Part shown: one piece after another, positions 49,311-58,700 of the stretch
Position numbering within the stretch: position 1 is the stretch's first letter
How the letters are laid out: each line of letters begins with the position of its first letter
Assembly (NCBI GenBank): GCA_021234155.1
Contig: JAJEKV010000515.1
Location: 62,001 to 126,000 of the forward strand
Direction of reading: 5' to 3'
Source of the DNA: Isoetes taiwanensis
Taxonomy: Eukaryota > Streptophyta > Lycopodiopsida > Isoetales > Isoetaceae
DNA: 64,000 nt
Position numbers and translations under genes: made by a program
The notes under the pieces: generated by a model
What the model saw: the letters and a program-made list of their open reading frames with translations, nothing else
The model's database searches: none
What the model was told of the DNA's origin: nothing

Positions 49311-49654
49311 TGCAAACAAGGGTGGATCGGGCCGCCGTTTTGGATATGGTACACAAGAGGTGGACCGAAGGAAATGAAGGTTACGCTTATGGCTATGGAA
49401 GGCATCAACGTATCAAAGATACATGACCTTGTTGGGTTATGCAAAAATGGCGGAGGTCGGGCAAGGATTCGCCTCCTCTCCTCGTGTTTTTGCATCGCAG
49501 GTTTTCGCGGATGACGGTTTTGGCGGATGAAGAGGCGGCTGGAAGCCAAAGGCTATGATGGTAAATAATGGCAAATCCCCAATTTTTATTGTACTTGTGT
49601 TGATCTTCTGGTAAAAATCCGATGGCGGCATCTCTAAAATGTCACAGCTGTAAA

Positions 49655-49770
49655 ACGAGTCGGTTAATATCAACTTTGAAAGCTTGTGGAAGCCTTGGGA
49701 GTAGAGAAGCGGGAGGTGCATCCACACTTAAAGCGGGAAAAGGTTCAAATGCATCAAAGGTAAGAATGAT
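49655..49770 (+). pseudogene. Probable PPR fragment
   Basis: The plus strand reads LISTLKACGSLGSREAGG and then, in another frame, GRCIH. Plant PLS-class PPR proteins have 'F.S.LKACGSL.AL..G..IH' at the join of two repeats. The match is short, and no second repeat is seen directly next to it. Confidence 0.5.
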
Positions 49771-50859
49771 TAAATTTCAATCGTATAAAGTTACCTTTTT
49801 TTCTTTGCTAACATGATCCCGCCCCTACGAAGAAGGATCAAGCAAAAACAAGGAAGCTCTTTCCATTATCATAAAATTCATGTCGTCTCTCACTTTCAAG
49901 TCCCTCGGTGTTTATATTTTTCACGTAAATCTATCTTTCAGAACCCGGTTTATAGAGGAGACCGAGCAGTTATCCGATATCTGCTTGGGATTGTGACCCA
50001 CTATACGCCAATTTTAATTACAATGCAATGTATAGCATTGCGTAGTTCAAATGTTTTTCATGCTCATAACTTTCTGTTGTTATTTTCGAGTTTTGGTATA
50101 GATCAACTGGCCGTCCGAAGCCCCTTGCGCAGATCTCATGAATCCTAAACATGCGGGGATCAATCTCGTTCTCCGAGAGGACTTGGAATCTCCACTCGCA
50201 GTATTTACGAGCTTAGCCGATGCAAGATTGACCCTAAAAGCCCAGTGTAGATGGCTAAGGCCAATTTTCCCCATTAGAAAATGCTGCTTGAAACCAATGT
50301 GTTCAAGACCCAAGGTGCCATTGCACCACTACCAGGGAGGAAGGGGGGATTTATTAACATCTACGAAGACCCATACCACGAGAGCAAATATGTACGGTTA
50401 GTTTGAACCTGCAAGGACGGTATGAGCCTCTTAGTCATTTCATGTAATCGTTTGCCAGAAAACTTCTTAGTAAACATTTCTTACAAAGAAAATGGCAGGG
50501 CTTTTGTTCAAAAACTCGCACTAAATTTCTAGTTCATGGCAGTAATTATTTTCATATACTTTTCTGCTTAAAAGCTCACATTATTGGATCCCTTTGGCAT
50601 TTAAAACACTGGCATTAATTTGCTTTAACTTCAGTAGAGGATGTTCAAGCTTCTCCAAATGTAGCATGGGCAATGGCTTGCATGCCAAGTAATGGGGTGA
50701 ACAGGAAGGGGGTGAAGATGCCTTAGGATTTCCAATTCTTATGGTTAATTGACAACCGCTTTTTGGTTAATTCTTATGGTTAATCTTTTGAGTTATCTTG
50801 CAAGAGAAGGCAGCGCTAAGTGGGTGCCTTGTACACATATCATGGTCTGTTGTGGAAAT

Positions 50860-51048
50860 GGGAAGAACTGAACCATGCTTGGTTTCTTTTGTGATCAATG
50901 CGAGAATGAATGTTGCAATTACAAGGGCAAGAAGACAATGCTGCATCATTTGTGATATCTTAATAGATGTCTCGTCGGGGGCTTCCTTAAGCGGCTTATT
51001 GACTATTTTGAGAAGAATGAGGAATATCTGAATGCCATGTATATATAG
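50860..51048 (+). pseudogene. SMUBP2/IGHMBP2-type helicase, 3'-terminal fragment
   Basis: The plus strand reads MNVAITRARRQCCIICD (50,906-50,956), the motif VI region of UPF1-like SF1 helicases, and its QCC.(V/I)CD extension is that of the SMUBP2/IGHMBP2 group. After one frame change it reads FLKRLIDYFEKNEEYLNAMY with stop TAG at 51,046-51,048, matching the family's C-terminal 'FLKRL..YFE..GEYLSA'. Upstream EPCLVSFV takes the place of the usual 'EAIVISMVRSN...GFL' and lacks about 10 residues. No ATP-binding or other helicase motifs are present. A partial second copy of the last 60 bp follows at 51,064-51,123. Confidence 0.8.
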
Positions 51049-51063
51049 ATTGCTAGGAAATTG

Positions 51064-51123
51064 TTAAGCGGTTTATTGATTTTTTTTGAGAAAAATGGGC
51101 AACACTTGAATGCCATGTATATA
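51064..51123 (+). repeat. Second copy of the helicase 3' end
   Basis: TTAAGCGG.TTATTGA.T.TTTTGAGAA and TTGAATGCCATGTATATA recur here, about 75 bp downstream of the first copy, with about 15% difference. Confidence 0.75.
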
Positions 51124-51249
51124 AGAATGCATACATGCAATCATCAATTGAATCCCTTTGCCATGGAAATAATTTGTTTGTCTTCATGTTATTGTGCTTT
51201 TTAGTAATTAATATTTACGTCCATAAGGTCTACCTATGTTTGCTTTAGT

Positions 51250-51640
51250 TAGGGCCCGAAGGGCCCCAAATGTTTTTTTAACACAACTACCATTAACATT
51301 ATTAACATAAACCATTGCATTTAACACATTTAAATTAAAATCCCCTTAAACCCCTTTGGTTTGGGTGCATATTCACACCGGGGGTTCGTAGGGGTGGTGA
51401 GCCTCAAAAATATATTCACAATACACGCATACAAAATTAACACCATTAAGTACATTCTCTCAAACCTTATAGTATTTTGCAAACCTTAATATCTGAAGAT
51501 ACAAAAACACATGACATGCATACCCCTACAAACGAGGATCGCTATGTACGGTCCGGATCTTGGAATAAAGGGCAAATATGCCCATCCGAAGCTCTCGTTG
51601 CGGGAGTAACCCCGTGTGAATATGATGAAGTCTCATGAAT
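51250..51640. other. No recognised gene; GC hairpin at 51,252-51,266
   Basis: GGGCCCGAAGGGCCC can form a 6-bp stem. The rest is AT-rich with no recognised feature. Confidence 0.5.
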
Positions 51641-51647
51641 GATTCCG

Positions 51648-51777
51648 CAGATGACAACGATATAATCACCAGCAAATGCCTGAATTTTTGCATTTAAGTG
51701 CATGGACAGTTCTACAGATGACAACGATATAATCACCAGCAAATGCCTGAATTTTTGCATTTAAGTGCAAATTTGAA
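51648..51777. repeat. Perfect tandem duplication, 67-bp period
   Basis: CAGATGACAACGATATAATC starts at about 51,649 and 51,716. The two copies are identical through TTTTTGCATTTAAGTGCA, which implies a young duplication. Confidence 0.92.
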
Positions 51778-52042
51778 GAGGGTATGCACTTACCCAAGCA
51801 AATAAGTATTCTATCCTGATTTATACTCCAAGACATTGTTTAATGCGATAGTTGTTTATGCTCTATTCTATATTGATTTTGATACTTGCATTGCTACCAT
51901 TTGCATGACTTGAGAATGACATGTCGCACATGATGGTAAACTTTCATACAAATTAAGCAGTCATGAATTCGTCATGAAGGTGGCATGAAGAGTGCATTCA
52001 ATTTTGCATGAGGTAATTTGTTCTTTAGTTTGAGCAGGGTAC

Positions 52043-52224
52043 CAAAGTATTACTGCGCTGTTATTGATGCTTCTGGGCACTGCGAGCTTATCAAAGACTT
52101 GATTATTGGAACCTCACAGGCTGATTCTACAGTCTGATTATTTATTCTACGACTAGAGACTTTGGGGCTGGTATTTCTAAGGATGGTCGGACATGAGAAG
52201 ATGCAGTTCTTGCTTTCACATTAA
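52043..52224 (+). pseudogene. EF-1alpha fragment, copy 1
   Basis: The plus strand reads [20 protein letters not shown], then GTSQADSTV, which corresponds to '[29 protein letters not shown]' of elongation factor 1-alpha. This covers the G3 (DxPGH) motif of its GTPase domain, here DASGH. In other frames it goes on to match GISKDGQTREHA..AFTL at the DNA level. EF-1alpha delivers aminoacyl-tRNA to the ribosome; this piece is about 60 codons with a stop and frame changes. Confidence 0.85.
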
Positions 52225-52502
52225 ATCATCGTGGTTTAGTTACTTCCATAAAACTGAACCATATCTTCATAGGTGTTGACAAGTGAAGGGGATTACGAAT
52301 ATTACAGTATTTTGCTTGAGTTTGAATCGTTCCTTATGTGTACTCTCTGCTTATGCTAAATTTACTTTGTGGTCACCATCCTGCATTCTCATGCAGACCT
52401 TATATCCTCTCTATCATGCCAATTTATTTAATATGCATAATTCGTCCAACAAAATGGGTTCACAAAATCCACTTAAATTGTTTTGTGGAAGTTTGAGAGC
52501 AT

Positions 52503-52672
52503 AAAGTATTCTCAAGGCTATTATTGATGCTTACGGACACCTTTGAATTTCTCAAAAACTTGATTACTGGAACCTCACAGGTTGATTGTGCAGTCTAATT
52601 ATGCATTCTTGGGGCTGGTATTTCTAAGGAAGTTCAGACATGAGAACATGCAGTTCTTGATTTCACATTGCG
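52503..52672 (+). pseudogene. EF-1alpha fragment, copy 2
   Basis: This aligns at DNA level with 52,050-52,224 (shared TATTATTGATGCTT, GGAACCTCACAGG, GGGGCTGGTATTTCTAAGGA, GAACATGCAGTTCTTG) and covers the same EF-1alpha region. It lacks about 15 bp present in copy 1 and carries its own interruptions. Both copies stop at the same place, so they probably arose by duplication of one captured piece. The copies are about 460 bp apart. Confidence 0.8.
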
Positions 52673-52764
52673 AAATGTTTCAATAGACTCCCATATGTTG
52701 GCAACAAGAAGGAGGGTGACCATTCAAATGCCATAATCAAAGGTAAAGAAGCTAAAGTTTTTGT

Positions 52765-52990
52765 ATCAAAGAATCTGCTAAATGTGGGAGTATATGCAAG
52801 CTCTTTCACTCTTTGACAAGATGCCTTAACATGGTCTTTTGGAATCACGTTGATATTTGGTATATGGAGAGGATTATCAATGTGCCCCGGAGAGGATTAC
52901 CAATGTGCCCTTCATTTATTTCTCCCATGCAAGGCGAAGACTTTAGACCAAATGATCTAACTTATGTTCTTTGTAAAAGTTTGGAGCGGA
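52765..52990 (+). pseudogene. PPR protein fragment
   Basis: Plus-strand frames give SAKCGSIC (about 52,770-52,795), LSLFDKMP (about 52,800-52,825) and MQGEDFRPNDLTYV (about 52,926-52,968). In PLS-class pentatricopeptide proteins these sit in this order in one repeat ('YAKCGSI..A..LFDKMP..D.VSW...I.GY...G...A..LF..MQ.E...PN..T'). PPR proteins bind organellar RNA. GAGAGGATTA.CAATGTGCCC is repeated once inside, which lengthens the spacing. At least three frame changes interrupt it. Confidence 0.75.
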
Positions 52991-53099
52991 TAAGGTATTT
53001 ACATGTACTTAATCTGAGGCATAGTGAGTACAACTCGAACTTAAAGGGACCAAATAGATGCATTACAGTTTCCTACAAATCGGTTCTATGCAAATCATA

Positions 53100-54880
53100 A
53101 GCTTCCTGGACTGTCTCTTTTGGCAAATATGAAAGTAAAATTTGGTTATTTTATTACTCTTTGTACATGTACTTTCCCTGCATATAGACTGGAACAACTC
53201 AAGCTCCATATCTTATTTGCAAAGTGATGCATAGAACTGTAGTATGAAGGGAGAATAAAAAGGTATTGGTTTCAATTTTACATGTATTTATCAATTTGTA
53301 TTTAAGAAATGGAGGAGCAAAAGCTAGACTGTTGTTTTGTAGGCTCATTAATTCTTATTTTTTGCAGTCATTCATTTACATTTCTCTTGCATGTGATCAC
53401 ATAAAATAAGGCGATGGACTACTTAAATAGCTGTTGATATGCACCTATATCCAAAAAGAAGAGGCCTCTAACATAGGTATTACGAAATACCAGTTCATTT
53501 GAAATAGACTTCTTCTGAGCACAAAGGAAAGTCCTCTACCTTTAAGTATAAATGAAATAACCCACTGTTGAAATTCTTAGATTATATAACTGTTGAGTCT
53601 AATAGCAGAGTATTAACACATAAATATTAATCGAAAATTGACTTATTTTGAGCAAAAACGAATGCCCCTTAGTTTTTAGTGTAATCTAAGTAACATGTTG
53701 AATTCTTGAATGATTGATCATGCTAAATGTAGTAACAAGTTGGTTTTAATACTCAATTGAGTTCATTAGCCAATTTTGTTGAAGAACATATTTTGTGAGC
53801 CAATTCCGTTGAAGAAGATACTCTATATAAGTGCTATGGGTGTACCAATAGTACACCACTTAATCATAGACAAGAAAACATTGAAACTCAAAATCTCAAA
53901 AAAAAAAAATTGGTGGCCACATCATTTAAATTGGCATTTCTAGAATGCATGTACAAGAACCACGGCGTAGGTCCTCAATTGCTAAGGACCATGTATCAGG
54001 GACCACGTATTAGATTTCCCAATTGGTTGGTTCCTTTGCTTAGACATAGCATTTAGGAAATAATGTTCTTTATAGTGTTTGTTCTTTATAGTATTGTAGT
54101 CATTAGGAAATGAAAGATATTCGTTGCAACACAATGCCTTTGTTCTTTATAGTATTGTAGTATTTAATGACAACCATAAAAAAGTTGAGCTATCTATCAT
54201 TTTCTAATAAGCAACCGTTCCCGCTTTTCATGTTTTACCATCCACAAATTAATATGGTTGTAACATTACGAATGGTTGCTAAAGATTGACAATGATGCAT
54301 ACCTATTGAATTATTTATGTACATCATTTCTAAGAACTCTCCATAGATCATTTCTCCTTAGGCCATTTCGTCTTCGTGCCTCATTTCTTAGTTGCAGTAT
54401 TATCATGGTATCAAGCCATGATTGTCTAAAAGCAATGAGAAATGGTCGTCTCTTCATATATAGAGGTTCTACTCATCAAATGACTCGCTCATGGAGCTCT
54501 CCTAAAGTGGAGCAAAATTGAGCAATGTAAGGCACTTTGATATTAGCGTAGCATATCCTAAACCAATAGAGTCAAAATATCTTTATTAATTCAACATATT
54601 GGCTAGAAGGGCCAACTCTAAGAACTGCCTTCATGCCAAGCAACAATATTGGTAATCGAGTCTAGATAGATTTGAATAATATCACTTAATTGAGGAAGAA
54701 ACAAAGTGATAGAGTTAGCATACTCTAAACCGATGCTTTACTATTCTCCTTCTTGCAATTTTCAAAATGTCTTTCTAAGAGTCTTCATCTTATATTGTTG
54801 TCTGTAAGAGACATTGAGGATCAACTATCCATACTGTCTATTCTAGCCAACAATGAAACAACCAGGTATTCACATTGTTA
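53100..54880. other. No recognised gene
   Basis: AT-rich. A short local repeat (TTTGTTCTTTATAGTATTGTAGT) occurs twice at about 54,077-54,160. An 81-codon plus-strand frame at 54,276-54,521 has no recognised motif. Confidence 0.5.
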
Positions 54881-54912
54881 CTAAGCCCGGCAACGCCGGG
54901 CACCATAACTAG
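54881..54912 (+). mobile_element. Helitron 3' terminus
   Basis: A perfect 7-bp stem, GCCCGGC-AAC-GCCGGGC (54,885-54,901), is followed by 7 nt and then CTAG at 54,909-54,912, with T next. A GC hairpin about 7-12 nt before a final CTRR is the diagnostic 3' end of Helitrons, where rolling-circle replication stops. The element lies upstream on the plus strand. Confidence 0.82.
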
Positions 54913-55264
54913 TTATTTTGGTAGCCATTTTGTAGTATGGGTTTTCAATGCTAATTATTTTATTTGACGATGATTATCTATGTGGGTTTCTTTTTATAGT
55001 ATGGTTAGTGTTACATGGTGTTTGGCACTGCCAATTTAAATATCTAATGGTTATTCATGATGGTTTCCTATTGCTGCATTGACTATTAAAACTCGACTAT
55101 AGTTTGTAGCACGACTTTCCATAACAATTTAGTTTGCATAGTGGTTATTTGTAATTGTCAACTAAAGTGGTGGTTATTCATAGTGGTTACACTGAAAGCA
55201 CTTCAATAGATAAATACTAGCAAAATGGGATGGGCTTGGGCAAAGGATTAGGTGCGATTTAAAA

Positions 55265-55705
55265 AGAGAATAGAATAGAATAGAATAGAATAGAATAGAA
55301 TAGATTTTTTATCATCCACGGAGACCAACTGGCCTATGGGACCCAAACAAAAGAGAGCAAAGAAACGATATTCTTGTCGATTAAAATACCACGCCCAAAA
55401 GGGTTTTGGGAAAAACCTTAGCAGATAATAAGCACGCTTCTAAGATTAATTTGTACAATTGTATAGGACAATTTAGTATCTTGTCCGAGGGACACAACCG
55501 AGTCCCGTGTATCCATAACCTCTTGGAGGTATGACCTCAACAAGCCCACGGATGTCAGAGTATTCAATAACTCATGCACGGTGGTTGGTGGGGCACAACT
55601 AACCCGAACATACCGCTAGCCTTTCGGATATGGGCAAATTTGAAGGGCAGTGATCCGGAGGGCATGACATTCATCTTCATGGCATCCCCTGGTGGCATCA
55701 ATGAC
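55265..55705 (-). mobile_element. LINE, copy 3 of the RTE-like family, 3' end only
   Basis: The 3'-most 400 bp of the family, on the minus strand, matches 773-1,190 in order: CCACG.GGAGACCAAC.GGCCT, GGGTTT.GGGAAAAACCTTAG, GGGGCACAACTAACC. It ends in (TATTC)n at 55,266-55,305 with about eight repeats. Everything upstream is missing, consistent with 5' truncation at insertion. No clear target duplication was found. It lies about 350 bp beyond the Helitron 3' end. Confidence 0.85.
55266..55305 (-). repeat. (TATTC)n LINE tail
   Basis: About eight AATAG repeats on the plus strand, directly at the LINE 3' end. Confidence 0.9.
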
Positions 55706-55709
55706 AAAG

Positions 55710-58700
55710 CCAAACAACAAATGTTTCCAATTGTAGAGGAGGATGAAGTTTGAGATTATTAGAGGCTGCGAGAAGCATGAGTATTTGTTACTACCATTAC
55801 GAGAATTGCTTAGACAGTGCAGTCATATACAAAGCATTTGATTTAATAATGGGAAGAAGTTCTTGAGGTGATATAGTTACCTAGAAAATCGAGTAATTTT
55901 ATGATGTGCAATATAAGAATGAGCATAGATGAGGCACTTCAAAGACATTTATGTAAAGTATGATACAAGCAATGAAAAGTGGAAGATGTTGCTTGTTTAC
56001 TAGTTGCAATGGGTAGAAAGAGTAAAATTAGGGTTGGGACACTTTGTTTACGATTTTGGACATGGAATCATTAATTAATGTCATATTACATTTGTAACAT
56101 GAGCTAAGCAATTTTCTTGCATTAGTGGTAGACATGTTGGCACCACACTTATAAAAATGTAAGCCACAAAAAGATTTGTGAATGCAAACAATTTGTTTCC
56201 AGATCTAAAACATGCAAAAGCAATTAGCCATAAGCCACAAAAAGATTTATAAATGCAAACAATTTTTTTTCTAGATCTAACATGCAAAAGCAATTAGCCA
56301 TAAATGTTTTCTCAACTATGCAGGCACGTGAAAGCCATAATTAGCTTAAGGACCTGTTAAGCTTCTCTAGGTTGAAAGTGATCATGTGGATTCCCTTGAA
56401 GATAAAAGTAAAAGCATCATTTTAGCAAATAATTTCATTATCTCTCTTATGCCTAACCCCACTCTAAGTGGAGGAGATAGATTAAATAGGGTGGAGCACT
56501 TGTATAAAAAACAATTTAACATTTTAAGAATTCACATTCACCAATTTCTATGCCACTTGATCATCACCTTAGGTATGTTGTCTTCCACAATATGTTACAC
56601 ACTGAAGTAGATCTTTATCAAAAATACTGTCATCTTTTTCTAATAAGGAGCTTGAAAGTTTTGAATACTATGGCCACCTTCTAGAAGCACCATTAATTGA
56701 TTGTAGCTAAGATCCCTTTCTCTTCCATGTGCTTTGTTAGAGAAACTGAAGCTAATTTCAACCAGCAAGTTCTTAATAGCCAAATTAAGTAGTAACAGAT
56801 GTCATAACAAGATCTGACTTGTTGAAATGCATTCTAAATTGAGGGTTGGTGGCCTTGCAGGTGTCTTTATTTTAGTTACGCTTGCTAATTTATTTTTTTA
56901 CCTCATATACTACATGAGCAAACCTCTTCATCAAATGGAACGATTAAACATGTTATCTTTGAATTACACGCATATCTTGTAGAACCACCTCTCCTCTATT
57001 TTAAGCATAACTAATAACAACATAATTCATATAATACTAGATTATGGCATGGAAAATCTGTCAAAAGCTTTGCAAGCATATCATACTCTCCCAAACTGCA
57101 AATATATTAGCCATATCTATTGCCACATATATGTTTGAATCATATATGTGCATCTTGAGACTAGATAACAAGTCCTTTTCGCAAGGACCCAATTGAAGGA
57201 CCTACTTTTTGAAAAACATCATATCAACTTGTTTGTCCTCTTCTTACGTGGACGAACTAACTAGCGTGTTGACAATTGATCACAACCCTCGGCTAGCATA
57301 ATGCAAAAAAATTGCATATCAAACTCAGCCTTTCCGGTTTGCATCATAGCATAGATCACGCCGGACGTATCATGAGTATACCACATGGTTTGCCAATGTC
57401 CAAGTCACGGACCGCCTTTTACAGGTTTGCGATAGATTTGCAAAAATGTAGAGCTCCATCACATCAAGAACATTGCAATAACATGGAGTATCCAAAAACT
57501 TGAGATGGACTCGACATAACATTTCAAATGTAAGGACATAACAATAAATGTTCAATAAATGCGATGGCGGTTTTGATTCTTTGAAATTCATTTTGAGAGA
57601 GATGGAGGGAGAGAACATTTTGCATACATTGCCTCAAAATTTTCTGATTATATAATGTGTGAAATGATAATTTGTTGTTTCTTGTGGCAAGGACTTCTAG
57701 ATAATGGTATCTTTCTTCTGCACGCTTCTATGGGTATGCTTATTGTCGTTCAAAATGTTTCAATATCGATCAATACAAGTCCGATAAGTACCACTTAAAA
57801 GCTTTAAAGATGAAGTAACTTGGTAAGAACAATGCACACTTGGTACATAAGAACCGACGACGGAGCATGTCTTTGTCCAGGCACTATGATATTCAAGCTC
57901 AAAATCTAGACTCCTCTTCGGGGAACCAGGAAAGAAATGGATTTTTGTGGGACGGCTTTATTGAAGTAGATGTAAGACCTTTGAGTCCTGACTATAGCTA
58001 TTCTTCAATTATGGAGGAACAAGGGTGGTTAACATAGAAAACCCTAAAACTTAATTTAAGAACCCTAAAATTTGACCTTCAGAACTGGTTGTGTGGAATG
58101 GGGGCACCCTACTTTCATTTCACAGTATTAGGGTTGCCACATGTTGCCACAGAAATGCACGCCAGGCAAAAAAGGCGACCCTATTGTTATGCTTTTATCT
58201 TCCTATATTTGTTCATGTATTAAAATTTGCTTTTGATATTTATTTAGTTAGGTTTCGATTTAGGGGGGATGTTATGTTAGGGGCAACCGATCTCCTCCTC
58301 AAACGCATACGGCAAAGGAATCGGTAGGAACTAAAGCCAAGACTTGCTCTCGAGCTTCAAGTTTCCTCCAGTCAAGGCTACGGTGTTGGGGTCGTTTATG
58401 GGGCTTACAATAGGTAGATGGGTTTTTTTTTTTGAGGGATTCACAAAGCTTAGGTCAATCGATTTTGGCTTTGGCAACAGCCGAATTTATTATTCTAGCT
58501 TCTAGGTTTGCTCTAATCTTTCATACTCGGGCTTTTTCAGGGTAATAGTTAACACATAATATTCAGATTAGTATAAATGCACATGAAATAATGGTTTTAT
58601 TAGATGCAAACGAATTGGATATGTAGACGGAAGAACTGACAGAACTGAGATTTAGACATAAAAACCATTGCTTTTGCCCACAAATGATTTCTTTTAATAT

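Larger units (their letters stand above)
47000..54912 (+). mobile_element. Candidate gene-collecting Helitron (5' end not found)
   Basis: The 3' end is a textbook Helitron terminus at 54,881-54,912. Upstream on the same strand lie fragments of at least four unrelated host genes: phytochrome (49.1-49.3 kb), SMUBP2-type helicase (50.9-51.05 kb), EF-1alpha twice (52.0-52.7 kb) and PPR (52.77-52.99 kb, perhaps also 49.66-49.76 kb). Helitrons move by rolling-circle replication and are known in plants to pick up such fragments, usually in the element's own orientation, as here. No Rep/helicase gene of a Helitron was seen, so it would be non-autonomous. The 5' end (A then TC) could not be placed, so the start given is a guess, and some fragments may lie outside the element. 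Confidence 0.5.

Noticed and set aside
51252-51266. GC hairpin GGGCCCGAAGGGCCC as a second Helitron 3' end
   Set aside because: No CTRR lies 7-12 nt after the stem on either strand; on the minus strand CTAA comes only three bases after it.
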